A stretch of 64,000 nucleotides of DNA. Origin: Abditibacterium sp. (GTDB taxonomy: Bacteria; Armatimonadota; Abditibacteriia; Abditibacteriales; Abditibacteriaceae). Location: positions 1-64,000 of the forward strand of contig JAUJNG010000025.1 of the NCBI GenBank assembly GCA_030448265.1, in the 5' to 3' direction. Under the pieces are notes generated by a model. That model was not told the DNA's origin. It saw only the letters and a list, made by a program, of their open reading frames with translations, and ran no database searches. This document shows positions 33,319 to 40,358 of the stretch, one piece after another. The translations under genes were made by a program, and so were the position numbers. Each line of letters opens with the position of its first letter. The stretch's first letter is position 1.

Positions 33319-34737
33319 ATGAAAAAATCTCGACTCCCGCTCCTTCTTCTGGCCCTCGCCGCGATTTTTGGCGCGTCATTTGGCGCGCGCGAATTCAGCG
33401 CCCAAAACGCGCCTGCCGTCGTCCCCCCGCTTCCCAGCGCGCAGCCACAAATCGCGCCGGAAATTCTGCCGCGCCAGAGTTCACCCGTCGCTCCGGTGCC
33501 TGGAGCCGTCGCGCATCGCGCGACTGCGATTCCCGACCGCATCATTTTGAGTTTCCAAACCAATCCGGCGCGTTCGCAGGCCGTGACCTGGCGCACCGAT
33601 GCGAGCGTGAGCGGCGCCGTCGCGCAAATCGCGCTCGCCAGCGCCTATCCTAAGTTCGTCGAAACCGCGCGCACCGTTGAGGCGCAGACCTCGCCGCTCC
33701 AGACCGATTTAGGCCTGGCGCATTATCATTCGGTCAATTTTGTGGGCCTCGCGCCGTCCACGCTCTACGCCTACCGCGTGGGCGACGGCACTAATTGGAG
33801 CGAATGGATTCACTTTCGCACCGCTTCGGATGGAGCCGAGCCGTTTTCCTTCATCTATTTCGGCGACGCGCAAAACGAAATCAAATCGCTGTGGTCGCGC
33901 GCGATTCGCGCCGCCTATTCCGATGCGCCGCGCGCCCGTTTCATGATTCACGCCGGCGATCTCATCGACAGCGCCAACACCGACGCGCAGTGGGGCGAAT
34001 GGGCCAACGCGGGCGGCTGGATCAACTCGATGGTTCCAAGCATCGTGGTGCCTGGCAACCACGAATACGGTCAAAACCCTGGCGGAATCAAACGCCTGTC
34101 GCGCCATTGGCGGCCCATGTTTACTCTCCCTGAAAACGGCCCGCGCGGACTCGAAGAAACCTGCTATTTCGTGGATTATCAGGGCGTGCGGATCATCGCG
34201 CTCAACACCGAGGAAAAACAGCTCGAACAGGCCGTCTGGCTCGAAACCGTGCTGGGGAACAACCCGCACAAATGGACGATTTTGACGTTTCACCGCCCGC
34301 TGTATTCTTCGGCGCGGGGCCGCGAAAACGTTGCTTTGCGCCAGTTGTGGATGCCGATTTTCGATAAATACCGCGTCGATCTGGTGCTTCAGGGTCACGA
34401 CCACACCTACGCGCGCTCCAAAAACCTGCGCGCCGGAGTCAATGTGCGAAACAACCAGAGCGGCACGGTTTATGTGGTTTCGGTGAGCGGCCCCAAAATG
34501 TATGAACTCAACCGCGAACCCTGGATGGCGCGCGCCGCCGAAGACACCCAGCTTTATCAAGTTTTGACGGTCGATGGCAACACGCTGCGCTACCAGGCGC
34601 GCACCGTGACCGGCGAACTCTACGACGCTTTCGACCTGGTGAAAAAGGGCCGAGGAGTCAATCAATTGGTGGAGCGCGTCCCCGCCGCCCCCGAGCGTTT
34701 GCGGCCCGCCCCAGCCGCCGCTCCGAAACCGCGCTAA
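33319..34737 (+). CDS. exported purple-acid-phosphatase-like metallophosphoesterase
   Basis: The 472-residue product has a signal peptide (SRLPLLLLALAAIFGASFG) and a Pro/Gln-rich linker. A fibronectin-III-like N-domain of purple acid phosphatases follows (PDRIILSFQTNPARSQAVTWRTDA), then a binuclear metallophosphoesterase domain. Metal motifs are visible in order: FGDAQNE, HAGDLIDSANTDAQWGEW, VPGNHEYG, TILTFHRPLYSS and LQGHDHTYARS. The GDxx...GDxxD...GNHE...H...GHDH order is intact, so the protein should be an active phosphatase in the periplasm or outside. A hairpin repeat begins immediately after the stop. Confidence 0.92.
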   Translation: MKKSRLPLLLLALAAIFGASFGAREFSAQNAPAVVPPLPSAQPQIAPEILPRQSSPVAPVPGAVAHRATAIPDRIILSFQTNPARSQAVTWRTDASVSGAVAQIALASAYPKFVETARTVEAQTSPLQTDLGLAHYHSVNFVGLAPSTLYAYRVGDGTNWSEWIHFRTASDGAEPFSFIYFGDAQNEIKSLWSRAIRAAYSDAPRARFMIHAGDLIDSANTDAQWGEWANAGGWINSMVPSIVVPGNHEYGQNPGGIKRLSRHWRPMFTLPENGPRGLEETCYFVDYQGVRIIALNTEEKQLEQAVWLETVLGNNPHKWTILTFHRPLYSSARGRENVALRQLWMPIFDKYRVDLVLQGHDHTYARSKNLRAGVNVRNNQSGTVYVVSVSGPKMYELNREPWMARAAEDTQLYQVLTVDGNTLRYQARTVTGELYDAFDLVKKGRGVNQLVERVPAAPERLRPAPAAAPKPR

Positions 34738-34738
34738 G

Positions 34739-34888
34739 AGGCTATCCAAAGAAGTTTTCTGCAGCGACTAAAGTCACCGCAACACCGGCGCGAAACCTGC
34801 CTTCGCAGGTTGGGGCATCCAGTCCGCGCAGGCGGACTTCGCGTTGTTGTTGCGGTGACTTTAGTCGCTGCCTATTTGCATAGCCTTT
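34739..34888. repeat. family-B inverted repeat (copy 2)
   Basis: Outer arms AGGCTATCCAAA / TTTGCATAGCCT and GCAGCGACTAAAGTCACCGC / complement. The inside carries the hairpins CCTGCCTTCGCAGG and GTCCGCGCAGGCGGAC seen in the copies at 9029 and 58177. It starts one base after the phosphatase stop. Confidence 0.9.
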
Positions 34889-34894
34889 AACGCA

Positions 34895-35503
34895 TCAAAC
34901 CAGAAGTTCCGAAACCGGAATCGAAACCTCAGGCAGTTCGAGCGACGTTACCGCGTCTTCGCGTCCCATCACCTGGCGCAGTCCGTAGGAAAAGCCGTGT
35001 CGCGCGGAAGTGTCGGGGCGCGGGAGGCGATAGATTTCGAGTTCTTCGCTGGCCACATTAACGATCCACAATTCGGGAATCCCGTAGCGCGCGTAAAGCG
35101 AGGCTTTGTCGGAGCGGTCGGTGGCGAGGGTCGAATCGGCGACTTCGACCATCAAAACCGCCGTTTCGGGGAGCGTGTCGAGGAAATCGGCGTAAGTGCC
35201 GCGCAAAACGGCGATATCGGGTTGCGGGATGCTGCGGCTGGATAATTTGACTGGATTTTGCGACGAGACAAGATAGCCGATAGCAAAAACACGTTTCAGA
35301 GTGTCAGTCACTTTAGTTGTAGTCACCGCATGACGTGGCCCGATAGGACTCATTTCAATCACTTCTCCCTCAATCAGTTCGATGCGCGCGTCGCCGAAAA
35401 TGCCGATGGCGTCCATTTTCTGGAGCATTTCGGCATCCCACTCGAAGCGGCGTGGGGTTGTGATTTGCGATTCAAGGGGCGCGATTTTTTCGGAGGCTTG
35501 CAT
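34895..35503 (-). CDS. Uma2 family (DUF820) putative endonuclease, copy 1
   Basis: The 202-residue product has the PD-(D/E)xK-like fold of Uma2 proteins: RIELIEGEVIEMSPIGPRHA, IPQPDIAVLRG, the catalytic block VLMVEVADSTLATDRSDKASLYARYGIPELWIVN, and the C-terminal LELPEVSIPVSELLV. Asp, Glu and Lys of the active site are present. Uma2 genes are hugely amplified in Cyanobacteria and other environmental phyla; nuclease activity is predicted, not shown. It is the last of three co-directional copies. Confidence 0.85.
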   Translation of the reverse strand: MQASEKIAPLESQITTPRRFEWDAEMLQKMDAIGIFGDARIELIEGEVIEMSPIGPRHAVTTTKVTDTLKRVFAIGYLVSSQNPVKLSSRSIPQPDIAVLRGTYADFLDTLPETAVLMVEVADSTLATDRSDKASLYARYGIPELWIVNVASEELEIYRLPRPDTSARHGFSYGLRQVMGREDAVTSLELPEVSIPVSELLV

Positions 35504-35524
35504 AATTTGACCTCGCTGAAAAGT

Positions 35525-36145
35525 TTAGGGCAGCAGTTCGGCGACAGAAATCGTAGTTTGCGGCAGTTCGAGCGGCGCGATGTTTTGCTGGCGCGTGAGG
35601 AATTGAATCGAAGCGTAGCCGAAACCGGAGGGTTTCTCGCTCATCGGCTGCGGGTCGCGGTGGATTTCGAGGCGCCCCTCGCGCAGATTCAAAATCCAGT
35701 AGTCGCGCACTCCCAACCTGGCGTAAAGACTCGCTTTGCGGCCTCGGTCGTAGCTCAGGGTTTCCAGCGACGCCTCGCAGATCAAAACCGGCGTGAGGGG
35801 CGCCTCGGCCAGCAAATCGTTCCAGTCGCCGCGAAATACCGCGATGTCGGGTTCGGGACGCGAGGTTTCATCCGCATAGAGAGTGCTTTGATTGGTCAGG
35901 ACATAGCCGCGCGGAAAAGCGAAACGCAAAGTTTCATAGGCTTTATTGGCCGCGACGATATGAGGTTTGGAATGGGCGTTCACTTCGAAAATTTCACCCT
36001 CGATCATTTCGACGCGCTTATCGCCAAACAATCCGGCGGCGCTGGCTTTGAGGTAGTTTTCGGCGCTCCATTTGAATGGATACGACTCGATAATTTCGCT
36101 TTCTGCTTCGCCTGGAGCCGGTTTTTCTAAAACAGCGCTTTCCAT
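35525..36145 (-). CDS. Uma2 family (DUF820) putative endonuclease, copy 2
   Basis: The 206-residue product has RVEMIEGEIFEVNAHSKPH, RPEPDIAVFRGDWNDLL, LICEASLETLSYDRGRKASLYARLGVRDYWILNLREGRLEIHR and a final LELPQTTISVAELLP. The catalytic E..D..K arrangement is retained (ICEAS...DRGRKASLY). The ATG at 36145 has GAGGTAATA upstream; the frame is open further upstream but without conserved sequence. About half of the residues match copies 1 and 3 by eye, so the divergence is old. Confidence 0.85.
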   Translation of the reverse strand: MESAVLEKPAPGEAESEIIESYPFKWSAENYLKASAAGLFGDKRVEMIEGEIFEVNAHSKPHIVAANKAYETLRFAFPRGYVLTNQSTLYADETSRPEPDIAVFRGDWNDLLAEAPLTPVLICEASLETLSYDRGRKASLYARLGVRDYWILNLREGRLEIHRDPQPMSEKPSGFGYASIQFLTRQQNIAPLELPQTTISVAELLP

Positions 36146-36173
36146 TGGTATTACCTCGCAAAAAAAGTGGAAA

Positions 36174-36791
36174 TCAGGGCAGCAAATCTGCGACGGCAAT
36201 CGAAGTTTGCGGCAGTTCGAGCGGCGCGGCGCTCTGGGTGGCATCGAGAATTTGGCGCAGCGCGTAGCCGTGCGAAAACTTCGCGTGGGGCGTGGGGCGC
36301 GGCTGGCGCATCACTTCGAGCTGGGGCGCGCGCAAATTGACGATCCAGTAGTCTTCGATGCCGCGCGAAGCGTAAAGCGCAGCTTTGCGATTGCGGTCGT
36401 AGCTCAGGGTCGTGTCGGAAACTTCGACCACCAAAACCGCGCTCGAAGGCACTGCGACCAGAGCATTGAGATCGGCTTTAATCACCGCGATGTCGGGTTC
36501 GGGCGCCGCGAAATCGCCGAATTGAAGCGCGCTTTGCACGCTCACGATGTAACCTCGGCCCATGCCGAAAATTCTTTTCAGGATTTCATCTATTTTGATG
36601 GTAGTTTTCCAGTGCGGCAGATCAATCGGACTCATTTCGACGATTTCTCCTTCGATCAACTCGACGCGACGGCCCTCGAAAAAACCTTGGTTAATCAAAC
36701 GATTGTAAGTCGGCACGTCAATGCGCCAGCGCGGCGGTTCGGCTTCGATTTCGTCCAATTCTTCGATTTCCGGTTCAATCAATGTCTGCAT
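36174..36791 (-). CDS. Uma2 family (DUF820) putative endonuclease, copy 3
   Basis: The 205-residue product has RVELIEGEIVEMSPIDLPHWKT, APEPDIAVIKADLNAL, AVLVVEVSDTTLSYDRNRKAALYASRGIEDYWIVNLRAPQLEVMR and LELPQTSIAVADLLP. All expected catalytic residues are there. It is the first gene of the three-copy run, 28 bp upstream of copy 2 and just downstream of the glyQS terminator. Confidence 0.85.
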   Translation of the reverse strand: MQTLIEPEIEELDEIEAEPPRWRIDVPTYNRLINQGFFEGRRVELIEGEIVEMSPIDLPHWKTTIKIDEILKRIFGMGRGYIVSVQSALQFGDFAAPEPDIAVIKADLNALVAVPSSAVLVVEVSDTTLSYDRNRKAALYASRGIEDYWIVNLRAPQLEVMRQPRPTPHAKFSHGYALRQILDATQSAAPLELPQTSIAVADLLP

Positions 36792-36804
36792 GGGCGGTCT
36801 CCAA

Positions 36805-36837
36805 AAACTAAGGGGCGCGACTTGCGCCGCGCCCCTC
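36805..36837 (-). terminator. rho-independent terminator after glyQS
   Basis: On the minus strand, AGGGGCGCGGCG-CAAGT-CGCGCCCCT is followed by TAGTTTTTGG, 5 bp after the glyQS stop, separating it from the Uma2 genes. Confidence 0.8.
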
Positions 36838-36841
36838 AGTT

Positions 36842-38185
36842 TTACACGTCCAATTTGTCCAACACATACTTTTCGACTTGATCGAGCGCAACGCGCTCTT
36901 GCAGCATGGTGTCGCGGTCGCGCACCGTGACGGCGTTGTCTTTTTCAACTGTGTCGAAATCCACCGTGATGCAAAACGGCGTGCCGATTTCGTCCTGGCG
37001 GCGATAGAGTTTGCCAATCGCGGCGGTGTCGTCGTATTGCGCCATCGTCTTTTTGGCGAGCTGCGCTTTAACTCGTTTCGCCACCTCCACAATGGGCGGC
37101 TTGTTCTTGGCGAGCGGCAAAACCGCGACTTTAATTGGTGCCAGCTTGGGATGGAACTTGAGAACCGTTCTCATATCGCCAGGTTTGACTTCTTCTTCGT
37201 GATAGGCATCGACCAGAAACGCCAGAGTCGCGCGGTCGGCGCCCGCCGATGGCTCGATGACGTAGGGAACGATGTGTTCATTGCGTTCGGGGTCGAAATA
37301 GGCGATTTTCTGGCCGGAAAACTTGGCGTGCTGCGACAAATCGAAATCGGCGCGGTTGGCGATGCCTTCCAACTCCGCCGGTTCGCTCATAAAGGGAAAT
37401 TGATATTCGATGTCGGTCGTGCCCGTCGAGGCTTCGCTTTGCGCGTAGTGCGCCAGTTCGTCTTTTTCGTGCGGGCGCAAACTCAAATTTTCCTTCTTCA
37501 TACCGAGCGACAAATACCATTCGTAGCGCGCTTGAATCCATTCCTGGTGAAGCCTGGGCGCGTCTTCGGCGCGGCAGAAATACTCGATTTCCATCTGCTC
37601 GAATTCGCGGGTGCGAAAGGTGAAGTTGCCAGGCGTGATTTCGTTGCGAAACGCCTTGCCGATTTGCGCGATGCCAAAGGGCAGCTTTTTGCGCGAGGTG
37701 TTTTGCGCGTTGAGGAAGTTGACGAAAATGCCCTGCGCGGTTTCGGGCCGCAAATAGGCGATGTTGCTACCGTCTTCTTTATCGACCGGCCCGACACTGG
37801 TTTTAAACATCAAATTGAAGTTGCGCGGCTCGGTGAACGAGTCTTTGGCGCCGCAGTTGGGGCAGGGCGCTGAGACATCGACATGGTCGGCGCGAAAGCG
37901 CGCATTGCACTTTTTGCAGTCGACAAGCGGGTCGGAAAAGGTGGCGACGTGGCCCGACGCTTCCCAGATTTTGGGATGCATCAAAATCGAGGAGTCGAGG
38001 CCCACCATGTCGTCACGCTCGCGCACGACGCTTTGCCACCAGGCGTCTTTGACGTTGCGCTTGAGTTCGACGCCCAGAGGCCCATAATCCCAGCACGAGG
38101 CGAACCCGCCATAAATTTCCGACGACTGAAACACAAATCCCCGCCGCTTGCACAGCGAGACGATATCTTCCATTTTTAAAGCCAT
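36842..38185 (-). CDS. glyQS: glycine-tRNA ligase (single-chain, class IIa)
   Basis: The 447-residue product charges tRNA-Gly. It is the alpha2 type found in archaea, eukaryotes and part of the bacteria, not the alpha2beta2 type. It has EDIVSLCKRRGFVFQSSEIYGG, DYGPLGVELKRNVKDAWW, GHVATFSDPLVDCK, motif 2 GKAFRNEITPGNFTFRTREFEQMEIEYF, and the C-terminal anticodon-binding domain (LAPIKVAVLPLAKN). A CxxC zinc pair is present (CKKC, CPNC). Length is typical (~450). The first 63 bases (38126-38188) are repeated at 38782-38844 as the start of the upstream gene. Confidence 0.95.
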   Translation of the reverse strand: MALKMEDIVSLCKRRGFVFQSSEIYGGFASCWDYGPLGVELKRNVKDAWWQSVVRERDDMVGLDSSILMHPKIWEASGHVATFSDPLVDCKKCNARFRADHVDVSAPCPNCGAKDSFTEPRNFNLMFKTSVGPVDKEDGSNIAYLRPETAQGIFVNFLNAQNTSRKKLPFGIAQIGKAFRNEITPGNFTFRTREFEQMEIEYFCRAEDAPRLHQEWIQARYEWYLSLGMKKENLSLRPHEKDELAHYAQSEASTGTTDIEYQFPFMSEPAELEGIANRADFDLSQHAKFSGQKIAYFDPERNEHIVPYVIEPSAGADRATLAFLVDAYHEEEVKPGDMRTVLKFHPKLAPIKVAVLPLAKNKPPIVEVAKRVKAQLAKKTMAQYDDTAAIGKLYRRQDEIGTPFCITVDFDTVEKDNAVTVRDRDTMLQERVALDQVEKYVLDKLDV

Positions 38186-38188
38186 AGC
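38126..38188 (-). repeat. glyQS 5' end, copy 1 of a 63-bp direct repeat
   Basis: Covers the glyQS start codon, codons 1-20 and a few bases upstream. It matches 38782-38844 at 60 of 63 positions. Confidence 0.9.
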
Positions 38189-38223
38189 GCATTAAGAATA
38201 GCGAAAACGCGCCTGTTCCATAA

Positions 38224-38841
38224 TCAGGGCACCCGCCAGACGCGCGGTTTTTTGTCAACCGTGCCGTTTTCCATCTTGACGAGCCAGTAAAGTGCGGTGC
38301 GCCGATCACGCCAGGCCATTTTACGAACTGGATAAAGCGCGTCCGTCGTCAGATATTTATAGCTGTCGCCGCGTCCTAATTTGAGGCAAAACATACGAGC
38401 TGCGTCGAAGTCGGAAGAAGCGCTGGCACCAAAGCGAACCAAAATGCGCTGATTGTCGGGCGACCAGACGAAGCCCATCGAATAATCGAAAAATGTGCGC
38501 GCTGGAATTGCAAAATTACGCAAACGGTGTCCTTCGCGCCAAAGATGGAAACCGCGACCCGTGTCAATCAGTAAGGCGCGGCGGTTGGGCGACCAAACAA
38601 TGATGTCTTCGCTCGCCGCTGCGTGAGACCACAAAATCTGGCCTGTTTTCGCATTCTTGAGCTTGAATAAAACAGGTTTTTGTCCTGGTTGCTTTTGTGA
38701 CTCGATAACGTATGGCGACTGTGCTCGCGCTTCTTGAGCGCCGCACCACAAAAGAGGGCTTAAAAATGCGGCGGAAGTCACCTGAAACACATATCCCCGC
38801 CGCTTGCACAGCGAGACGATATCTTCCATTTTAAGAGCCAT
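38224..38841 (-). CDS. exported protein with a glyQS-derived N-terminus
   Basis: The 205-residue product begins MALKMEDIVSLCKRRGYVFQ, which is the glyQS N-terminus with one change (F to Y). It then switches abruptly to VTSAAFLSPLLWCGAQEARAQ, the hydrophobic and cleavage part of a signal peptide. The mature part has beta-propeller-like strands (LFKLKNAKTGQILWSHAAAS, DIIVWSPNRRALLIDTGRGFHLW, MGFVWSPDNQRILVRFGAS, VRKMAWRDRRTALYWLVKM). Together KRR plus the hydrophobic run would still act as a signal peptide. It is a chimera: the original start was replaced by a duplicated glyQS start. Function of the secreted part is unknown. It lies 38 bp upstream of glyQS. Confidence 0.72.
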   Translation of the reverse strand: MALKMEDIVSLCKRRGYVFQVTSAAFLSPLLWCGAQEARAQSPYVIESQKQPGQKPVLFKLKNAKTGQILWSHAAASEDIIVWSPNRRALLIDTGRGFHLWREGHRLRNFAIPARTFFDYSMGFVWSPDNQRILVRFGASASSDFDAARMFCLKLGRGDSYKYLTTDALYPVRKMAWRDRRTALYWLVKMENGTVDKKPRVWRVP

Positions 38842-38844
38842 AGC
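38782..38844 (-). repeat. glyQS 5' end, copy 2 of a 63-bp direct repeat
   Basis: Same sequence as 38126-38188 apart from three bases. Two of the differences turn TTA into CTT, both Leu; the third changes Phe to Tyr. It supplies the start codon and first 20 codons of the exported protein. Confidence 0.9.
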
Positions 38845-38959
38845 CGTTAAAGGTTAGCGGAAGTGCCGTGCCCGTCGCACCGTTTTTGTTGCCAGAACGC
38901 GCAACATCCTTGTTGAACCGCTTTGAAGACGTTTGACGGTTCGACATGGAATGCGGCAC

Positions 38960-40321
38960 CTACCTCCAGGCGCGGCAGGCCGAATCATTAGTCGAGGTCA
39001 ACGAAACGGGATTTTCGACGCGCCCAGGAGGACGGGCGCCGATGCCTTCAACTGCGGTGCGCTCGTCGCCCAGGTCGCGGCGATATTCTTCAGCGATGTT
39101 TCGCAGTTCGGCGACGATTTCCGGCTGCGCCGCGAATTCGTTGCGCGTTTCGCCAGGGTCGGTTTCGAGATCGAAAAGCTGGTCTTCGGGCAGGTGCAGC
39201 TTCCAGCGTCCGGCGCGCACTGCGTTGAAGCGGTTGCCGACGTAAAAGGGAAACGAGGCGTGAGGGCTGCGCGCGCCGCTTTCGCCGCGCAAAAGTGGGC
39301 CGATGTCGCGGCCATCGAGAACCGTATCCGGCAGCGAAAGGCCCGCCGCGCGTGATAGGGTGGGGAAGAGATCCATCGCGGTGGCCAACTCGCGGCAAGT
39401 CGCGCGCGGCGCGATGCCGCGCGGCCAGCGCATCAGGCACGGCACGCGCGCTCCGCCTTCCCAGGTCGAGCCTTTGGTGCCGCGCAACGGCGCGTTGCTG
39501 CCGCCGTTTTGCCCGTTGGAGCCGTGATCGGAAGTGAAAATCACTATGGTGTCGTCATCCAACCCCAATTTTTGTAGCGCGTCGAGCAAAATTCCGGTCG
39601 AGTGGTCGAGGTGTTCCACCGCCGCGCCGTAAGGCCCGTTCTGGGAGCGCGCCAGAAAATTATAAGGCGCGTAAATCGGTTCGTGCGGGTAGATGTGCGC
39701 CAGACAGAGGAAAAACGGCTCGCTGCGGTGCGCCTCCATGAAACTGACCGCTTCTTCCACGAAACAATCGGTGAGCGCGGCCTGATTGGGCGCCACGGCA
39801 ATGACCTTTTCATCGCGCATCAGTGGGAGCGGCGGAAATTGGAAGCGGTCGTTTTGCGGGTGATCGGGCGCCATGTCGTTGGAGTAGGGCAGGCCGAAAA
39901 ACTCGTCGAAACCGTGTCTGGTGGGCAAAAACGGCGGCTGGTCGCCCAGATGCCACTTGCCGATCAGTTTGGTCACATAGCCGCCCTCGCGCAGCCATCG
40001 GGCGATGGTGGTTTCTTCGGGCGCCAGACCGATGGGATCGCGGGGCAACAGCACCCAGAAATCATGGCCATACGCCAAACCGGTGCGGCGCGGGTGACGG
40101 CCCGTGAAGAGTGCGGCGCGCGCGGGCGTGCAAAAGGGCGAGGCGGTGTAGAAATCGGTGAAGCGAACGCCCTCCTGCGCCATGCGGTCGAGGCGCGGGG
40201 TGCGATGCAGCGTCGAGCCGTAACAGCCCAAGTCGCCGTAGCCGATGTCGTCGCACACGATCAGGACGATATTGGGGCGTCGAGGCGCGCTCTGGGGCGA
40301 CGAGTTGGTGGAAGAGTTCAT
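38960..40321 (-). CDS. sulfatase (type I, formylglycine-dependent)
   Basis: The 453-residue product hydrolyses sulfate esters, probably of a glycan or glycolipid. The N-terminus RPNIVLIVCDDIGYGDLGCYG holds the metal-binding DD (24-25). The sulfatase signature CTPARAALFTGRHPRR starts at Cys64, which must be converted to formylglycine by an FGE- or anSME-type enzyme not seen here. Further metal and active-site elements include GKWHLGDQPPFLP and TSDHGSNGQNGGSNAPLRG. No signal peptide is visible. It is divergent from the GH116 gene with 37 bp between starts. Confidence 0.9.
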   Translation of the reverse strand: MNSSTNSSPQSAPRRPNIVLIVCDDIGYGDLGCYGSTLHRTPRLDRMAQEGVRFTDFYTASPFCTPARAALFTGRHPRRTGLAYGHDFWVLLPRDPIGLAPEETTIARWLREGGYVTKLIGKWHLGDQPPFLPTRHGFDEFFGLPYSNDMAPDHPQNDRFQFPPLPLMRDEKVIAVAPNQAALTDCFVEEAVSFMEAHRSEPFFLCLAHIYPHEPIYAPYNFLARSQNGPYGAAVEHLDHSTGILLDALQKLGLDDDTIVIFTSDHGSNGQNGGSNAPLRGTKGSTWEGGARVPCLMRWPRGIAPRATCRELATAMDLFPTLSRAAGLSLPDTVLDGRDIGPLLRGESGARSPHASFPFYVGNRFNAVRAGRWKLHLPEDQLFDLETDPGETRNEFAAQPEIVAELRNIAEEYRRDLGDERTAVEGIGARPPGRVENPVSLTSTNDSACRAWR

Positions 40322-40358
40322 GCCCTAACCACTTATCAAAAAACGAGAATGCGACTCA

